The notes under the pieces were generated by a model that was not told the DNA's origin, ran no database searches, and saw only the letters and a program-made list of their open reading frames with translations. This document shows positions 25,025 to 33,577 of a stretch of DNA of 64,000 nucleotides, in pieces. Positions within the stretch are counted from its first letter, which is position 1, and each line of letters starts with the position of its first letter. This DNA is from Massilia solisilvae (lineage in GTDB: Bacteria > Pseudomonadota > Gammaproteobacteria > Burkholderiales > Burkholderiaceae_D): contig NZ_JANUGV010000004.1 in assembly GCF_024753215.1 (NCBI RefSeq), positions 248,001-312,000 of the forward strand, read 5' to 3'. A program made the position numbers and the translations under genes.

Positions 25025-27382
25025 ATGCGCTGTGCGATCCTCGGTTTTGTCGCCGGCGCGTGGCTGCTGCAGACCTGCGCCGACCTGCCGGGCCATGCCG
25101 TGCTGATGGCTTGTATGGCGCTGGCGCTTGTGCTGGCTGTCGCCCTGCGCGGTCCGCTGCGTGCAGCATTGGCTGGCGCGCTTCTGGGCTTTTGCTGGGC
25201 GGCGCTGGTTGCCGGACTGGCGCTGGGCAGCGGGCTCGCGCACGAGGATGAGGGCCGTGACTTCACGGTCGTTGGCACCGTCGACAGCCTGCCGAACCGA
25301 TTCGAGCAGGGCGCACGCTTCAACTTCAGGGTCGAGCGCACCGAGGGCAGCGGCCGGCGGGTGCCGCCGCTCGTGGCGCTGTCGTGGTATGACGGACTGC
25401 GCGGCGGGAGCGCGGCCGAGGTGCTGCCCGGCGAGCGCTGGCGGCTCACCGTGCGCCTGCAGCGCCCCCACGGGAACGCCAATCCGTACGGCTTCGACTA
25501 CGAGGCCTGGTTGCTGGAACAGTGCGTGCGCGCCACCGGTTATGTGCGGCCGGCGGGCGAGGCCAACCGGCGGCTCGATGCCTTCGTTGCCACGCCAGGC
25601 AACGCGGTCGAGCGTGCCCGCTTTGGCCTGCGCGAACGCATCCTGCGCGCACTGCCGGGCAAGGAATACGCTGGCGTGATCGTGGCGCTCGTGATTGGCG
25701 ACCAGCGCGGCATCGACCAGTCCGACTGGGTTGTCTTCAACCGTACCGGCATCAGTCACCTGATTTCCATTTCGGGCTTGCATATCACGATGGTCGCGGG
25801 CCTGTTTGCGCTCGGTGTCGCGACATTGTGGCGCAGGTCGTTCTTCACGCGCGCGCAGCTGCCGCTGCTGCTGCCGGCGCAGAAGGTGGCGGCGGTGGCT
25901 GGCGCCGGTGTCGCACTGCTGTACGTGCTGCTCGCCGGCTTCGGTGTGCCTGCGCAGCGCACGCTCTACATGCTGGCCGTGGTGGCGCTCGCGCTGTGGT
26001 TCGGCCGCATCGCGAGCGTGTCGCACGTGCTGTGCGCGGCCCTTGGCGTGGTCGTGCTGCTCGATCCGTGGGCGATGCTGTGGCCGGGGTTCTGGCTGTC
26101 GTTCGGCGCTGTGGCGGTGATCCTGTATGCCAGCGTGGGCCGCATCGGCGAACCGGAGTCGGGCTGGCGCGGCGCGCTGCGCGCTGCCTTGCGTACGCAG
26201 TTTGCGGTGACGCTTGGCCTGGTGCCGCTGACGATGCTGCTGTTCGGCCAGGTGTCGCTGGTCAGCCCCTTGGCCAACGCGGTGGCGATTCCGCTGGTGA
26301 GCTTCGTGGTGACGCCGCTGTCGCTCGCCGGCGCGCTGCTGCCCGAGCCGCTGTGCGGGTGGCTACTGGCCGTCGCGCACAGCGCCATCGAGCTGCTCGC
26401 ACGCCTGCTTTCCTGGCTTGGCGCGCAGCCGCTTGCGGTGTGGACGGCGCCGCAGCCGCCGGCCTGGCTGTTTGGCCTTGCGCTCGCCGGTACGCTGTGG
26501 ATGCTGGCGCCCCGCGGCTGGCCGCACCGCTGGGCCGGCGCGTGCGCCTGGCTGCCGCTGCTCGCGCAGGCGCCGACGCATCCCGGCGCCGGCGAGTTCA
26601 GCGTGACCACCTTCGACGTGGGGCAGGGGATGGCCTTGCTGGTCGAGACGCAGCATCACCGGCTGCTCTACGATACCGGTCCGGCGTACGCGCTCGATGC
26701 GAATGGCGGCAACCGTGTGATCGCTCCCTACCTGCGCGCGCGCGGGATCGGCGCGATCGACGCGATGGTGATCTCGCACAGCGACACCGACCATTCGGGC
26801 GGAGCACTGGCCTTGCTGCAGGCAGTGCGCGTCAAATGGGTCGCATCGTCGCTCTCGCCGGGCAGCGCCATCGCCCGGGCCGCGCCGCAGCACGTGCACT
26901 GCGCGGCGGGCCAGCGTTGGAACTGGGACGGCATCGAGTTCCAGATGCTCCAGCCCAGCGCAGCAAGCTATGCCGACTTCGGTCTGAAAGCGAACGCGCG
27001 CAGTTGCACGTTGCGCGTTGCAGGGCCGCGCCGCAGCCTGCTCATGGCCGGCGACATCGAAGCGGCGCAGGAGGCCGCGCTGGTGTCGCATGCGGCGGGG
27101 ATGCTCGCAGCGGACGTGCTGCTCGCGCCGCATCACGGCAGCGGCACCTCGTCGACGGCGCCGTTCCTGGAGTCGGTGCACCCTTCAATAGGCCTGTTCC
27201 AGGTGGGCTATCGCAATCGCTACCATCACCCGAAGCAGCAGGTGTTCGAGCGCTACGGCGCGATGGGCATCCGGCGCCTGCGCACCGACGAATCCGGCGC
27301 GGTCATGCTCGCCTTTGGCGATCAGGTGACGGTGCGCGAATACCGGCGCGAGCACCGCCGCTACTGGTACGACAGCCCGTAG
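25025..27382 (+). CDS. comEC: DNA internalization-related competence protein ComEC/Rec2
   Basis: A 785-residue polytopic membrane protein forming the channel for single-stranded DNA uptake. In order: N-terminal membrane segments, the ComEC N-domain (about 75-200, with GNANPYGFDYEAWLLEQ), the competence membrane domain (about 215-480, SHLISISGLHITMVAGL), and a C-terminal metallo-beta-lactamase domain (from about 520: TTFDVGQGMALLV, HSDTDHSGGA, LAPHHGSGTSS). GGAGG precedes the ATG at 25025. The longer open frame upstream overlaps the immunity gene and is not used. It is the only competence gene in the window. Confidence 0.94.
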   Translation: MRCAILGFVAGAWLLQTCADLPGHAVLMACMALALVLAVALRGPLRAALAGALLGFCWAALVAGLALGSGLAHEDEGRDFTVVGTVDSLPNRFEQGARFNFRVERTEGSGRRVPPLVALSWYDGLRGGSAAEVLPGERWRLTVRLQRPHGNANPYGFDYEAWLLEQCVRATGYVRPAGEANRRLDAFVATPGNAVERARFGLRERILRALPGKEYAGVIVALVIGDQRGIDQSDWVVFNRTGISHLISISGLHITMVAGLFALGVATLWRRSFFTRAQLPLLLPAQKVAAVAGAGVALLYVLLAGFGVPAQRTLYMLAVVALALWFGRIASVSHVLCAALGVVVLLDPWAMLWPGFWLSFGAVAVILYASVGRIGEPESGWRGALRAALRTQFAVTLGLVPLTMLLFGQVSLVSPLANAVAIPLVSFVVTPLSLAGALLPEPLCGWLLAVAHSAIELLARLLSWLGAQPLAVWTAPQPPAWLFGLALAGTLWMLAPRGWPHRWAGACAWLPLLAQAPTHPGAGEFSVTTFDVGQGMALLVETQHHRLLYDTGPAYALDANGGNRVIAPYLRARGIGAIDAMVISHSDTDHSGGALALLQAVRVKWVASSLSPGSAIARAAPQHVHCAAGQRWNWDGIEFQMLQPSAASYADFGLKANARSCTLRVAGPRRSLLMAGDIEAAQEAALVSHAAGMLAADVLLAPHHGSGTSSTAPFLESVHPSIGLFQVGYRNRYHHPKQQVFERYGAMGIRRLRTDESGAVMLAFGDQVTVREYRREHRRYWYDSP

Positions 27383-27451
27383 TGGCTTCCCTCTAATCGC
27401 ACGCCGCTTCTCGCATTAGAATGGCCACTTGTGTTTTTGGCACCAGCATCC

Positions 27452-28249
27452 ATGACCAAGCCGCTGCTCCATTTCAGCCACGCCAACAGCTACCCGGCCG
27501 GCACCTATCGACAACTGTTCGACGCGCTCGACGGGCAGTTCGACGTGCGCGCGTTCGACATGCATGGGCATGACCCGGAATACCCGGTTGACGACGGCTG
27601 GCGCGCGCTGACCGCGGAACTGGTTGCGCAGCTCGAACAGCACGGCCAACCGGCGATCCTCGTCGGGCATTCGCTGGGCGGCATCCTGAGCCTGCTGGCC
27701 GCAGCCCAGCGTCCGGACCTGGCACGCTGCGTGGTCATGCTCGATTCCCCGGTGGTGGCCGGCTGGCGCGCCGTGTTGTGGCGCCTGGCCAAGCAGCGCG
27801 GCTGGGCCAACAAGCTCTCGCCCGCGCGCTTCTCGGAGCGCCGCCGCACGGTCTGGCCGGACGCCGCGGCCGCGTACCAGCACTTCGCCTCCAAGCAGGT
27901 GTTCGCCGCGTGGGCGCCCGGTGTGCTGGCGGATTACCTGGACAACGGGTTGATCCCGCATCCGGAGGGCGTGCAGCTGCGCTTCAATCGGGAAGTCGAA
28001 ACCGGCATTTACAACACGCTCCCGCACGACATGGGCGCGCTGCTGAAGAAGCCGTTCCCGGTGCCAGTGGGCTTTATCGGCGGCACGCGCTCGGAGGAGA
28101 TGCGGCAGGCGGGCTTTGGCTCCACGCGCAAGCTGGTTGGCCAGAACATCGCGATGATCGAAGGCGGACACCTGTATCCGATGGAGTCGCCCCTGGTCAC
28201 GGCGCGTGAGACCGAGCGGATGGCCGCCCGGCTGCTCGGCCGATCGTAG
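27452..28249 (+). CDS. Alpha/beta hydrolase
   Basis: A 265-residue soluble alpha/beta hydrolase. Nucleophile elbow GHSLGG (in ILVGHSLGGILSLL), acid region VPVGFIGGTRS and catalytic His in IEGGHLYPME are present. Starts HFSHANSYPAGTYRQLF, a pattern seen in many proteobacterial hydrolases of unknown substrate. The ATG at 27452 is taken; a TTG-containing extension upstream has no signal. It sits between comEC and dcd without an evident functional tie. Confidence 0.87.
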   Translation: MTKPLLHFSHANSYPAGTYRQLFDALDGQFDVRAFDMHGHDPEYPVDDGWRALTAELVAQLEQHGQPAILVGHSLGGILSLLAAAQRPDLARCVVMLDSPVVAGWRAVLWRLAKQRGWANKLSPARFSERRRTVWPDAAAAYQHFASKQVFAAWAPGVLADYLDNGLIPHPEGVQLRFNREVETGIYNTLPHDMGALLKKPFPVPVGFIGGTRSEEMRQAGFGSTRKLVGQNIAMIEGGHLYPMESPLVTARETERMAARLLGRS

Positions 28250-28319
28250 AGACTTTTACGCCGCAGGCTGCTTTTTCGCGTAAAATCGCGGGGATTTACC
28301 GCTCTCCCAGGACGCCCCG

Positions 28320-28886
28320 ATGACTATTAAAAGCGACAAATGGATCCGCCGCATGGCACTCGAACACGGCATGATCGCGCCGTTTTCGCCGGGCCAGGTG
28401 CGCGAGACCGACGGCCGCCGCATCATTTCCTACGGCACCTCCTCGTACGGCTACGATATCCGCTGTGCCGACGAATTCAAGGTTTTCACGAACATCAACA
28501 GCACCATCGTCGATCCGAAGAACTTCGACTCGAACTCGTTCGTCGATGTGAAGAGCGACGTGTGCATCATCCCGCCGAACTCGTTCGCGCTGGCGCGCAC
28601 CATCGAGTACTTCCGCATTCCACGTAATGTGCTGACGGTCTGCCTGGGCAAATCGACGTACGCGCGCTGCGGCATCATCGTGAACGTGACGCCGTTCGAG
28701 CCCGAGTGGGAAGGCTACGTGACGCTGGAATTTTCGAACACCACGCCGCTGCCGGCCAAGATCTATGCGGGCGAAGGCTGCGCGCAGGTGCTGTTCTTCG
28801 AAAGCGACGAGGTCTGCGAAACCTCGTACAAGGACCGTGGCGGCAAGTACCAGGGCCAGCATGGGGTGACGCTGCCGAAAGCCTGA
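28320..28886 (+). CDS. dcd: dCTP deaminase
   Basis: A 188-residue dCTP deaminase, which makes dUTP from dCTP for thymidylate synthesis; a thematic partner of thyA and folA found 4 kb away. Conserved blocks: [70 protein letters not shown] (with the catalytic Glu) and [14 protein letters not shown]. Full length. A rho-independent terminator follows. Confidence 0.97.
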   Translation: MTIKSDKWIRRMALEHGMIAPFSPGQVRETDGRRIISYGTSSYGYDIRCADEFKVFTNINSTIVDPKNFDSNSFVDVKSDVCIIPPNSFALARTIEYFRIPRNVLTVCLGKSTYARCGIIVNVTPFEPEWEGYVTLEFSNTTPLPAKIYAGEGCAQVLFFESDEVCETSYKDRGGKYQGQHGVTLPKA

Positions 28887-28904
28887 CGGCTGGCGGCATA
28901 TGAA

Positions 28905-28931
28905 AAAAAGGGAGCCGCTGGCTCCCTTTTT
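28905..28931 (+). terminator. Rho-independent terminator after dcd
   Basis: A 12-base stem (AAAAAGGGAGCC / GGCTCCCTTTTT) with a GCT loop, 18 bases after the dcd stop. Its A-tract and T-tract make it usable in both directions. Confidence 0.93.
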
Positions 28932-28950
28932 GTTTGCATCGGCAGCTGGC

Positions 28951-29057
28951 TGTAGGGCGGGCAGGTTTCCTGCCCACGCGTTCAACCGGCTCCGGCACAT
29001 GGTCAGGCCAATCCCGGCAAGTTCGAACGCGTGGGCGGGAAACCCGCCCACCCTACG
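28951..29057. repeat. Family B palindromic repeat pair between dcd and the decarboxylase gene
   Basis: A forward copy (28951-28987: GTAGGGCGGGCAGG, TTT, CCTGCCCACGCG...) and a reverse copy (29021-29057) with a 33-base spacer. Together they can fold into one long hairpin or into two short ones. The stem of the first is GGGCAGG/CCTGCCC, that of the second GGGCGGG/CCCGCCC, again a compensated change. Same family as the pair at 47.3 kb. Confidence 0.85.
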
Positions 29058-31310
29058 TCATTGTTTGACGCAGTCGACGAAGTAGCCCAGCTTGCCGTCC
29101 ACCACGCGCTTGACCAGGCCGTGCACGTCGGTCTCGAAGCCCGGGAAGCGCTCGTTGAAGTCGCGTGCGAAGCGCAGGTAGTCCACGATCGTCTTGTTGA
29201 AGCGCTCGCCCGGGATCAACAGCGGAATGCCCGGCGGGTAGGGCGTGAGCAGGATCGCGGTGATGCGGCCTTCCAGCTCGTCGATCGCCACGCGCTCGAT
29301 CTCGCGGTGCGCCATCTTGGCAAAGGCGTCCGACGGCTTCATCGCCGGCACCATGTCCGACAAATACATCTCGGTGGTCAGGCGCGCCACGTCATACTGC
29401 TTGTAGAAGTCGTGGATCGCCTGGCACAGGTCGCGCAGGCCCCAGGCCTCGTAGCGCGGGAACGCGGCCGCGAACTCGGGCATCACACGCCACATCGGGG
29501 TGTTCTTGTCGTAATCGTCCTTGAACTGCTGCAGCGCAGTCACCAGCGTGTTCCAGCGGCCCTTGGTGATCCCGATGGTGAACATGATGAAGAACGAGTA
29601 CAGCCCGCACTTCTCGATGATCACGCCGTGTTCGGCCAGGTACTTGGTCACGATCGAGGCCGGGATGCCGGTCTCTGCAAAGCTGCCGTCCAGCGCCAGG
29701 CCCGGGTTCACCACGGTCGCCTTGATCGGGTCGAGCATGTTGAAGTTCGGCGCCAGCTTGCCGAAGCCGTGCCAGTCGTCCTCGGCGCGGATCATCCAGT
29801 CTTCCTGGGTGCCGATGCCTTCTTCGCTGAAGGTGTCCGGGCCCCAGACCTTGAACCACCAGTCCTGGCCCCATTCCTCGTCCACCTTCTTCATGGCGCG
29901 GCGGAAGTCGAGCGCTTCCAGGATCGATTCCTCGACCAGCGCGGTGCCGCCCGGCGCTTCCATCATTGCAGCGGCCACGTCGCACGAGGCGATGATCGAG
30001 TACTGCGGCGAGGTCGAGGTGTGCATCAGGTAGGCCTCGTTGAAGGCGTCCTGGTCGAGCTTCACGCTCTCGGACTCGCGCACCAGCACCTGCGAGGCCT
30101 GCGACAGGCCGGCCAGCAGCTTGTGGGTGGACTGGGTCGAGAAGATCATCGACTGTTTCGGGCGCGGGCGGTCGTTGCCGATCGCGTGCATGTTCTTGTA
30201 GAAGTCGTGGAAGGTCGCGTGCGGCAGCCAGGCTTCGTCGAAGTGCAGGGTGTCGATCTCGCCGTCCAGCAGCTCGCGCAGCACCTCCACGTTGTACACC
30301 ACGCCGTCATAGGTCGATTGGGTGATGGTGAGGATGCGCGGCTTCTTGTTCTTCGCTTCGCGCGCGAACGGATTGGCCTCGATCTTGCGGCGGATCGATT
30401 CAGGGCTGAATTCTTCCAGCGGGATCGGGCCGATGATGCCCAGGTGGTTCCTGGTCGGCATCAGGAACACGGGGATCGCGCCGCACATGATGATCGAGTG
30501 CAGGATCGACTTGTGGCAGTTGCGGTCCACCACCACGATGTCGCCCGGCGCCACGGTCGAGTGCCAGACCATCTTGTTCGAGGTCGAGGTGCCGTTGGTG
30601 ACGAAGTAGCAGTGGTCGGCGTTGTAGATGCGGGCGGCATTACGCTCCGAGCGCGCCACCGGGCCGGTGTGGTCGAGCAGCTGGCCCAGTTCCTCGACCG
30701 CGTTGCAGACGTCGGCGCGCAGCATGTTCTCGCCAAAGAACTGGTGGAACATCTGGCCGATCGGCGACTTCAGGAATGCCACACCGCCCGAGTGGCCCGG
30801 GCAGTGCCACGAGTACGAGCCGTCGTTGGCGTAGTTGACCAGTGCGCGGAAGAACGGCGGCGCCAGGCTGTCCAGGTAGGCTTTCGCTTCGCGGATGATG
30901 TGGCGCGCCTGGAACTCCGGCGTGTCCTCGAACATGTGGATGAAGCCGTGCAGCTCCTTCAGGATGTCGTTGGGCAGGTGGCGGCTGGTGCGGGTCTCGC
31001 CGTAGATGTAGATCGGAATGTCAGAGTTCTTGTAGCGGATCTCCTCGACGAACGCGCGCAGGGCCGCGAGGGCGAAATTGGTCTCCTCGAGCGAGCCTTC
31101 GCCGAATTCCTCGTCGTCGATCGACAGCACGAAGGCCGCGGCGCGCGACTGCTGCTGGGCGAACTGCGACAGGTCGCCGTAGCTGGTCAGGCCCAGCACT
31201 TCCATGCCTTCCTTCTCCATCGCGGCGGCCAGCGCGCGGATGCCCAGGCCGGACGTGTTCTCGGAACGGAAATCCTCGTCAATGATGACGATCGGGAAAC
31301 GAAATTTCAT
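29058..31310 (-). CDS. Arginine/lysine/ornithine (OKR-type) decarboxylase
   Basis: A 750-residue PLP-dependent fold-I decarboxylase. N-terminal wing domain (FRFPIVIIDEDFRSENTSGLGIRAL) resembles the response-regulator-like domain of inducible Orn/Lys/Arg decarboxylases; catalytic part has CPGHSGGVAFLKSP, VTNGTSTSNKMVWHS, HFDEAWLPHATFHDFY and the PLP lysine in STQSTHKLLAGLSQ; C-terminal domain has PYPPGIPLLIPGERF. Length is closest to arginine decarboxylase AdiA (about 755) but substrate is not settled by sequence alone. Likely role: acid stress or polyamine supply. Start ATG 31310 has GGAGC at good spacing. No antiporter gene is adjacent. Confidence 0.92.
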   Translation of the reverse strand: MKFRFPIVIIDEDFRSENTSGLGIRALAAAMEKEGMEVLGLTSYGDLSQFAQQQSRAAAFVLSIDDEEFGEGSLEETNFALAALRAFVEEIRYKNSDIPIYIYGETRTSRHLPNDILKELHGFIHMFEDTPEFQARHIIREAKAYLDSLAPPFFRALVNYANDGSYSWHCPGHSGGVAFLKSPIGQMFHQFFGENMLRADVCNAVEELGQLLDHTGPVARSERNAARIYNADHCYFVTNGTSTSNKMVWHSTVAPGDIVVVDRNCHKSILHSIIMCGAIPVFLMPTRNHLGIIGPIPLEEFSPESIRRKIEANPFAREAKNKKPRILTITQSTYDGVVYNVEVLRELLDGEIDTLHFDEAWLPHATFHDFYKNMHAIGNDRPRPKQSMIFSTQSTHKLLAGLSQASQVLVRESESVKLDQDAFNEAYLMHTSTSPQYSIIASCDVAAAMMEAPGGTALVEESILEALDFRRAMKKVDEEWGQDWWFKVWGPDTFSEEGIGTQEDWMIRAEDDWHGFGKLAPNFNMLDPIKATVVNPGLALDGSFAETGIPASIVTKYLAEHGVIIEKCGLYSFFIMFTIGITKGRWNTLVTALQQFKDDYDKNTPMWRVMPEFAAAFPRYEAWGLRDLCQAIHDFYKQYDVARLTTEMYLSDMVPAMKPSDAFAKMAHREIERVAIDELEGRITAILLTPYPPGIPLLIPGERFNKTIVDYLRFARDFNERFPGFETDVHGLVKRVVDGKLGYFVDCVKQ

Positions 31311-31395
31311 GGACAGCTCCAATGCGAAGCGCCGTGGGAGCGGCCAACCCCGTCAAGGAGCGGCCACCACGCACGGCACCGAAAAATAAGAAGCG

Positions 31396-31412
31396 GATTT
31401 TCGCAGAAAATC
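31396..31412. promoter_or_regulatory. Small hairpin upstream of the decarboxylase gene
   Basis: A perfect 7-base inverted repeat (GATTTTC, loop GCA, GAAAATC), about 85 bases before the decarboxylase start, in an AT-rich stretch (31380-31450) where its promoter should lie. It could be an operator or a leader hairpin; no -10/-35 pair could be fixed. Confidence 0.4.
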
Positions 31413-31503
31413 AGCAGTTCGGTGGAAATTTTTTTGTTAGGTTAGCTAGACAGGCATTGGAATGGCGCACCGTTGTCCTTCACGAAACATCGCTACCCTT
31501 AAA

Positions 31504-31607
31504 ACGTCGTCCCGGCGGAAGCCGGGACCCATGCTGAGTTTGCATTTAACCGGTCCTGTGCGCCGTCGGACACTCAGTATGGATCCCGGCCTTCGCCGGG
31601 ATGACGT
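31504..31607. repeat. Family A palindromic repeat pair between the decarboxylase and DUF4337 genes
   Basis: A forward copy at 31504-31538 and a reverse copy at 31573-31607. Both have the TCCCGG/CCGGGA or ATCCCGG/CCGGGAT stem and the CTCAGTATGG or CCCATGCTGAG flank. The 320-base gap otherwise holds only the decarboxylase upstream region. Confidence 0.87.
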
Positions 31608-31634
31608 GTCGAGGGTGAGGGTGCAAGCATGGTG

Positions 31635-32246
31635 TTAGTGGTGCGCCGCCCCTCCCGCAAACAGCGCCCCCAGCGGATCGACATGCAGGGCCGCGAACGC
31701 CCCCAGCGCAAAGCCGATGATCGCCACCACATAGGTCGCGTTCAGCAGCCAGCGGCGGCGCGTGAGCAGGGTGATGGCCGCCAGCGAAATCGCGATCTGC
31801 TCGGCGGTGGTCGCCAGCGCCCACTGGTGGTGGCGGTGCATCGCCTCCTCGGACTTCTTGTTCCACTCATCCGACGAGGCTTCCCACTTTTCCGCGTCCT
31901 TCTTGATGTCGCCTTTCTCGGACTGGTAGCGCGCCACGTCGGCCTTGTACCTGGCCTGGTCCACGCCCGGCAGGCTGGATGCCAGCTCGGCCAGATTCTG
32001 CTTGTTCGACTTGGCCTGGTAGTAGTTCCAGGCGTTGGCCGCGGTGGTCTTGTCGATTGCCGCGTTGTTCTTGAAAAGCGCCGCGTCGTTCTGCGTGGCG
32101 CCGCCCAGGTAGCCGAACAGCGCGCCCACCGTGGCCAGCACCGCGGTCATTACCGCGATCTTGTTGGAGAAGTTGTCGCTGCCGTGGGCGACGTGTTCGA
32201 CCGCGTGGTCATGCGGTCCATGTACGTGAAAACCGTGTCCGGACAT
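31635..32246 (-). CDS. DUF4337 family membrane protein
   Basis: A 203-residue protein. A His-rich N-terminus (GHGFHVHGPHDHAVEHVAHG) leads to a first membrane segment (IAVMTAVLATVGALFGYLGG), a helical middle region likely to form a coiled coil (residues about 75-140) and two C-terminal membrane segments. This is the DUF4337 layout; function is unknown. The His-rich head could bind metal. Six bases separate its start from the folA stop, so it may be last in the thyA-folA transcript. Confidence 0.85.
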   Translation of the reverse strand: MSGHGFHVHGPHDHAVEHVAHGSDNFSNKIAVMTAVLATVGALFGYLGGATQNDAALFKNNAAIDKTTAANAWNYYQAKSNKQNLAELASSLPGVDQARYKADVARYQSEKGDIKKDAEKWEASSDEWNKKSEEAMHRHHQWALATTAEQIAISLAAITLLTRRRWLLNATYVVAIIGFALGAFAALHVDPLGALFAGGAAHH

Positions 32247-32252
32247 TCCTGT

Positions 32253-32738
32253 TTACTTTCTCTTCTCGTAGGTGACAAACGAATAGTCGAAGCCATTGGC
32301 TTCGGAATGGTGGCGCTCGCGTGCGGTCTCGACCCATTGGGCGGGATCGATCGCCGGGAAAAACGTATCGCAGCGGAAGACGTGGTCGATCTCGGTGACG
32401 ATCATGCGGTTTGCGAGCGCCAGCGATTCGATAAAAATCTGTGCGCCGCCGATGATGCTGGCCGGTTCTTCGCCCGCCATTGCCACCGCCTGCGCCAGCG
32501 AGTGCGCGACCTCGACGCCTTCGTGGCTCCAGCCTGCATTGCGGGTCACGACGATATTGCGGCGCTTGGGCAGCGGGCGGCCGATCGAATCGAAGGTCTT
32601 GCGGCCCATGATGATCGGGTGGCCGAGCGTGACGCGCTTGAAGTGCGCCAGGTCTTCGGGCAGGTGCCAGGGCAGTTTGTTGTCGATGCCAATGCCGCGC
32701 TGGGCATCCATCGCCACGACGAGAGTGATCTGTGCCAT
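32253..32738 (-). CDS. folA: Dihydrofolate reductase
   Basis: A 161-residue dihydrofolate reductase, making tetrahydrofolate with NADPH. Visible: LVVAMDAQRGIGIDNKLPWHLPEDLAHF (active-site Trp and acidic Asp/Glu region), GRKTFDSIGRPLP (cofactor binding) and IIGGAQIF. The ATG overlaps the thyA stop as ATGA; the two enzymes work in one cycle, since ThyA produces dihydrofolate. An open frame extends upstream into thyA but is not the gene. Confidence 0.97.
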   Translation of the reverse strand: MAQITLVVAMDAQRGIGIDNKLPWHLPEDLAHFKRVTLGHPIIMGRKTFDSIGRPLPKRRNIVVTRNAGWSHEGVEVAHSLAQAVAMAGEEPASIIGGAQIFIESLALANRMIVTEIDHVFRCDTFFPAIDPAQWVETARERHHSEANGFDYSFVTYEKRK

Positions 32739-33532
32739 CACACTGCCACCGGTGCCTTGATCCCGGGATGCGGCTCGTAGCCCGTCACCTCGAAATCCTC
32801 GAATTTGTAGTCGAACAGCGAGTCCGGCTTGCGCTTGATAAGCAGCTGCGGCAGCGGCAGCGGCGCGCGCGACAGCTGCAGGTCCACCTGCTCCATGTGG
32901 TTGGCGTACAGGTGGCAGTCGCCGCCAGTCCAGACGAAGTCGCCAACGTCCAGGCCCGCCTGCTGCGCCATCATGTGGGTAAGCAGGGCGTAGGACGCGA
33001 TGTTGAACGGCACGCCAAGGAAGATGTCGGCGCTGCGCTGGTACAGCTGGCACGAGAGCTTGCCGTCGGCGACGTAAAACTGGAACATCGCGTGGCAGGG
33101 CGGCAGCTTCATCTTGGGCACGTCCGCCACGTTCCAGGCCGAGACGATCATGCGGCGCGAATCTGGGTTGTTCCTGATTTGGTCCATCACCTGCGCGATC
33201 TGGTCGATATGCTCGCCGTTGGGGGCAGGCCAGCTGCGCCACTGGTAACCGTAGATCGGGCCGAGTTCACCGTTCGCGTCGGCCCACTCGTCCCAGATGG
33301 AGACGCCGTTTTCCTTCAGGTAGGCGATGTTGGTGGAGCCGGCCAGGAACCACAAGAGCTCGTGGATCACCGACTTCAGGTGCACCTTCTTGGTGGTCAC
33401 CAGCGGGAAGCCTTCGGCGAGATTGAAGCGCATCTGGTAGCCGAACACCGAGCGCGTGCCGGTGCCGGTGCGGTCGGTCTTGACCGCGCCATGCTCTTTC
33501 ACATGGCGCATGAAGTCGAGGTATTGGCGCAT
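32738..33532 (-). CDS. thyA: Thymidylate synthase
   Basis: A 264-residue thymidylate synthase, the usual length for the short bacterial form. It methylates dUMP using methylene-tetrahydrofolate. Conserved: [19 protein letters not shown] (phosphate-binding Arg), [11 protein letters not shown], catalytic Cys in [32 protein letters not shown] and the C-terminal PGIKAPVAV. Co-directional with folA. Confidence 0.98.
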   Translation of the reverse strand: MRQYLDFMRHVKEHGAVKTDRTGTGTRSVFGYQMRFNLAEGFPLVTTKKVHLKSVIHELLWFLAGSTNIAYLKENGVSIWDEWADANGELGPIYGYQWRSWPAPNGEHIDQIAQVMDQIRNNPDSRRMIVSAWNVADVPKMKLPPCHAMFQFYVADGKLSCQLYQRSADIFLGVPFNIASYALLTHMMAQQAGLDVGDFVWTGGDCHLYANHMEQVDLQLSRAPLPLPQLLIKRKPDSLFDYKFEDFEVTGYEPHPGIKAPVAV

Positions 33533-33577
33533 CGTGTTGGACTATGTAAGGACAAATTGCGATTTTAACCCAGCCGC

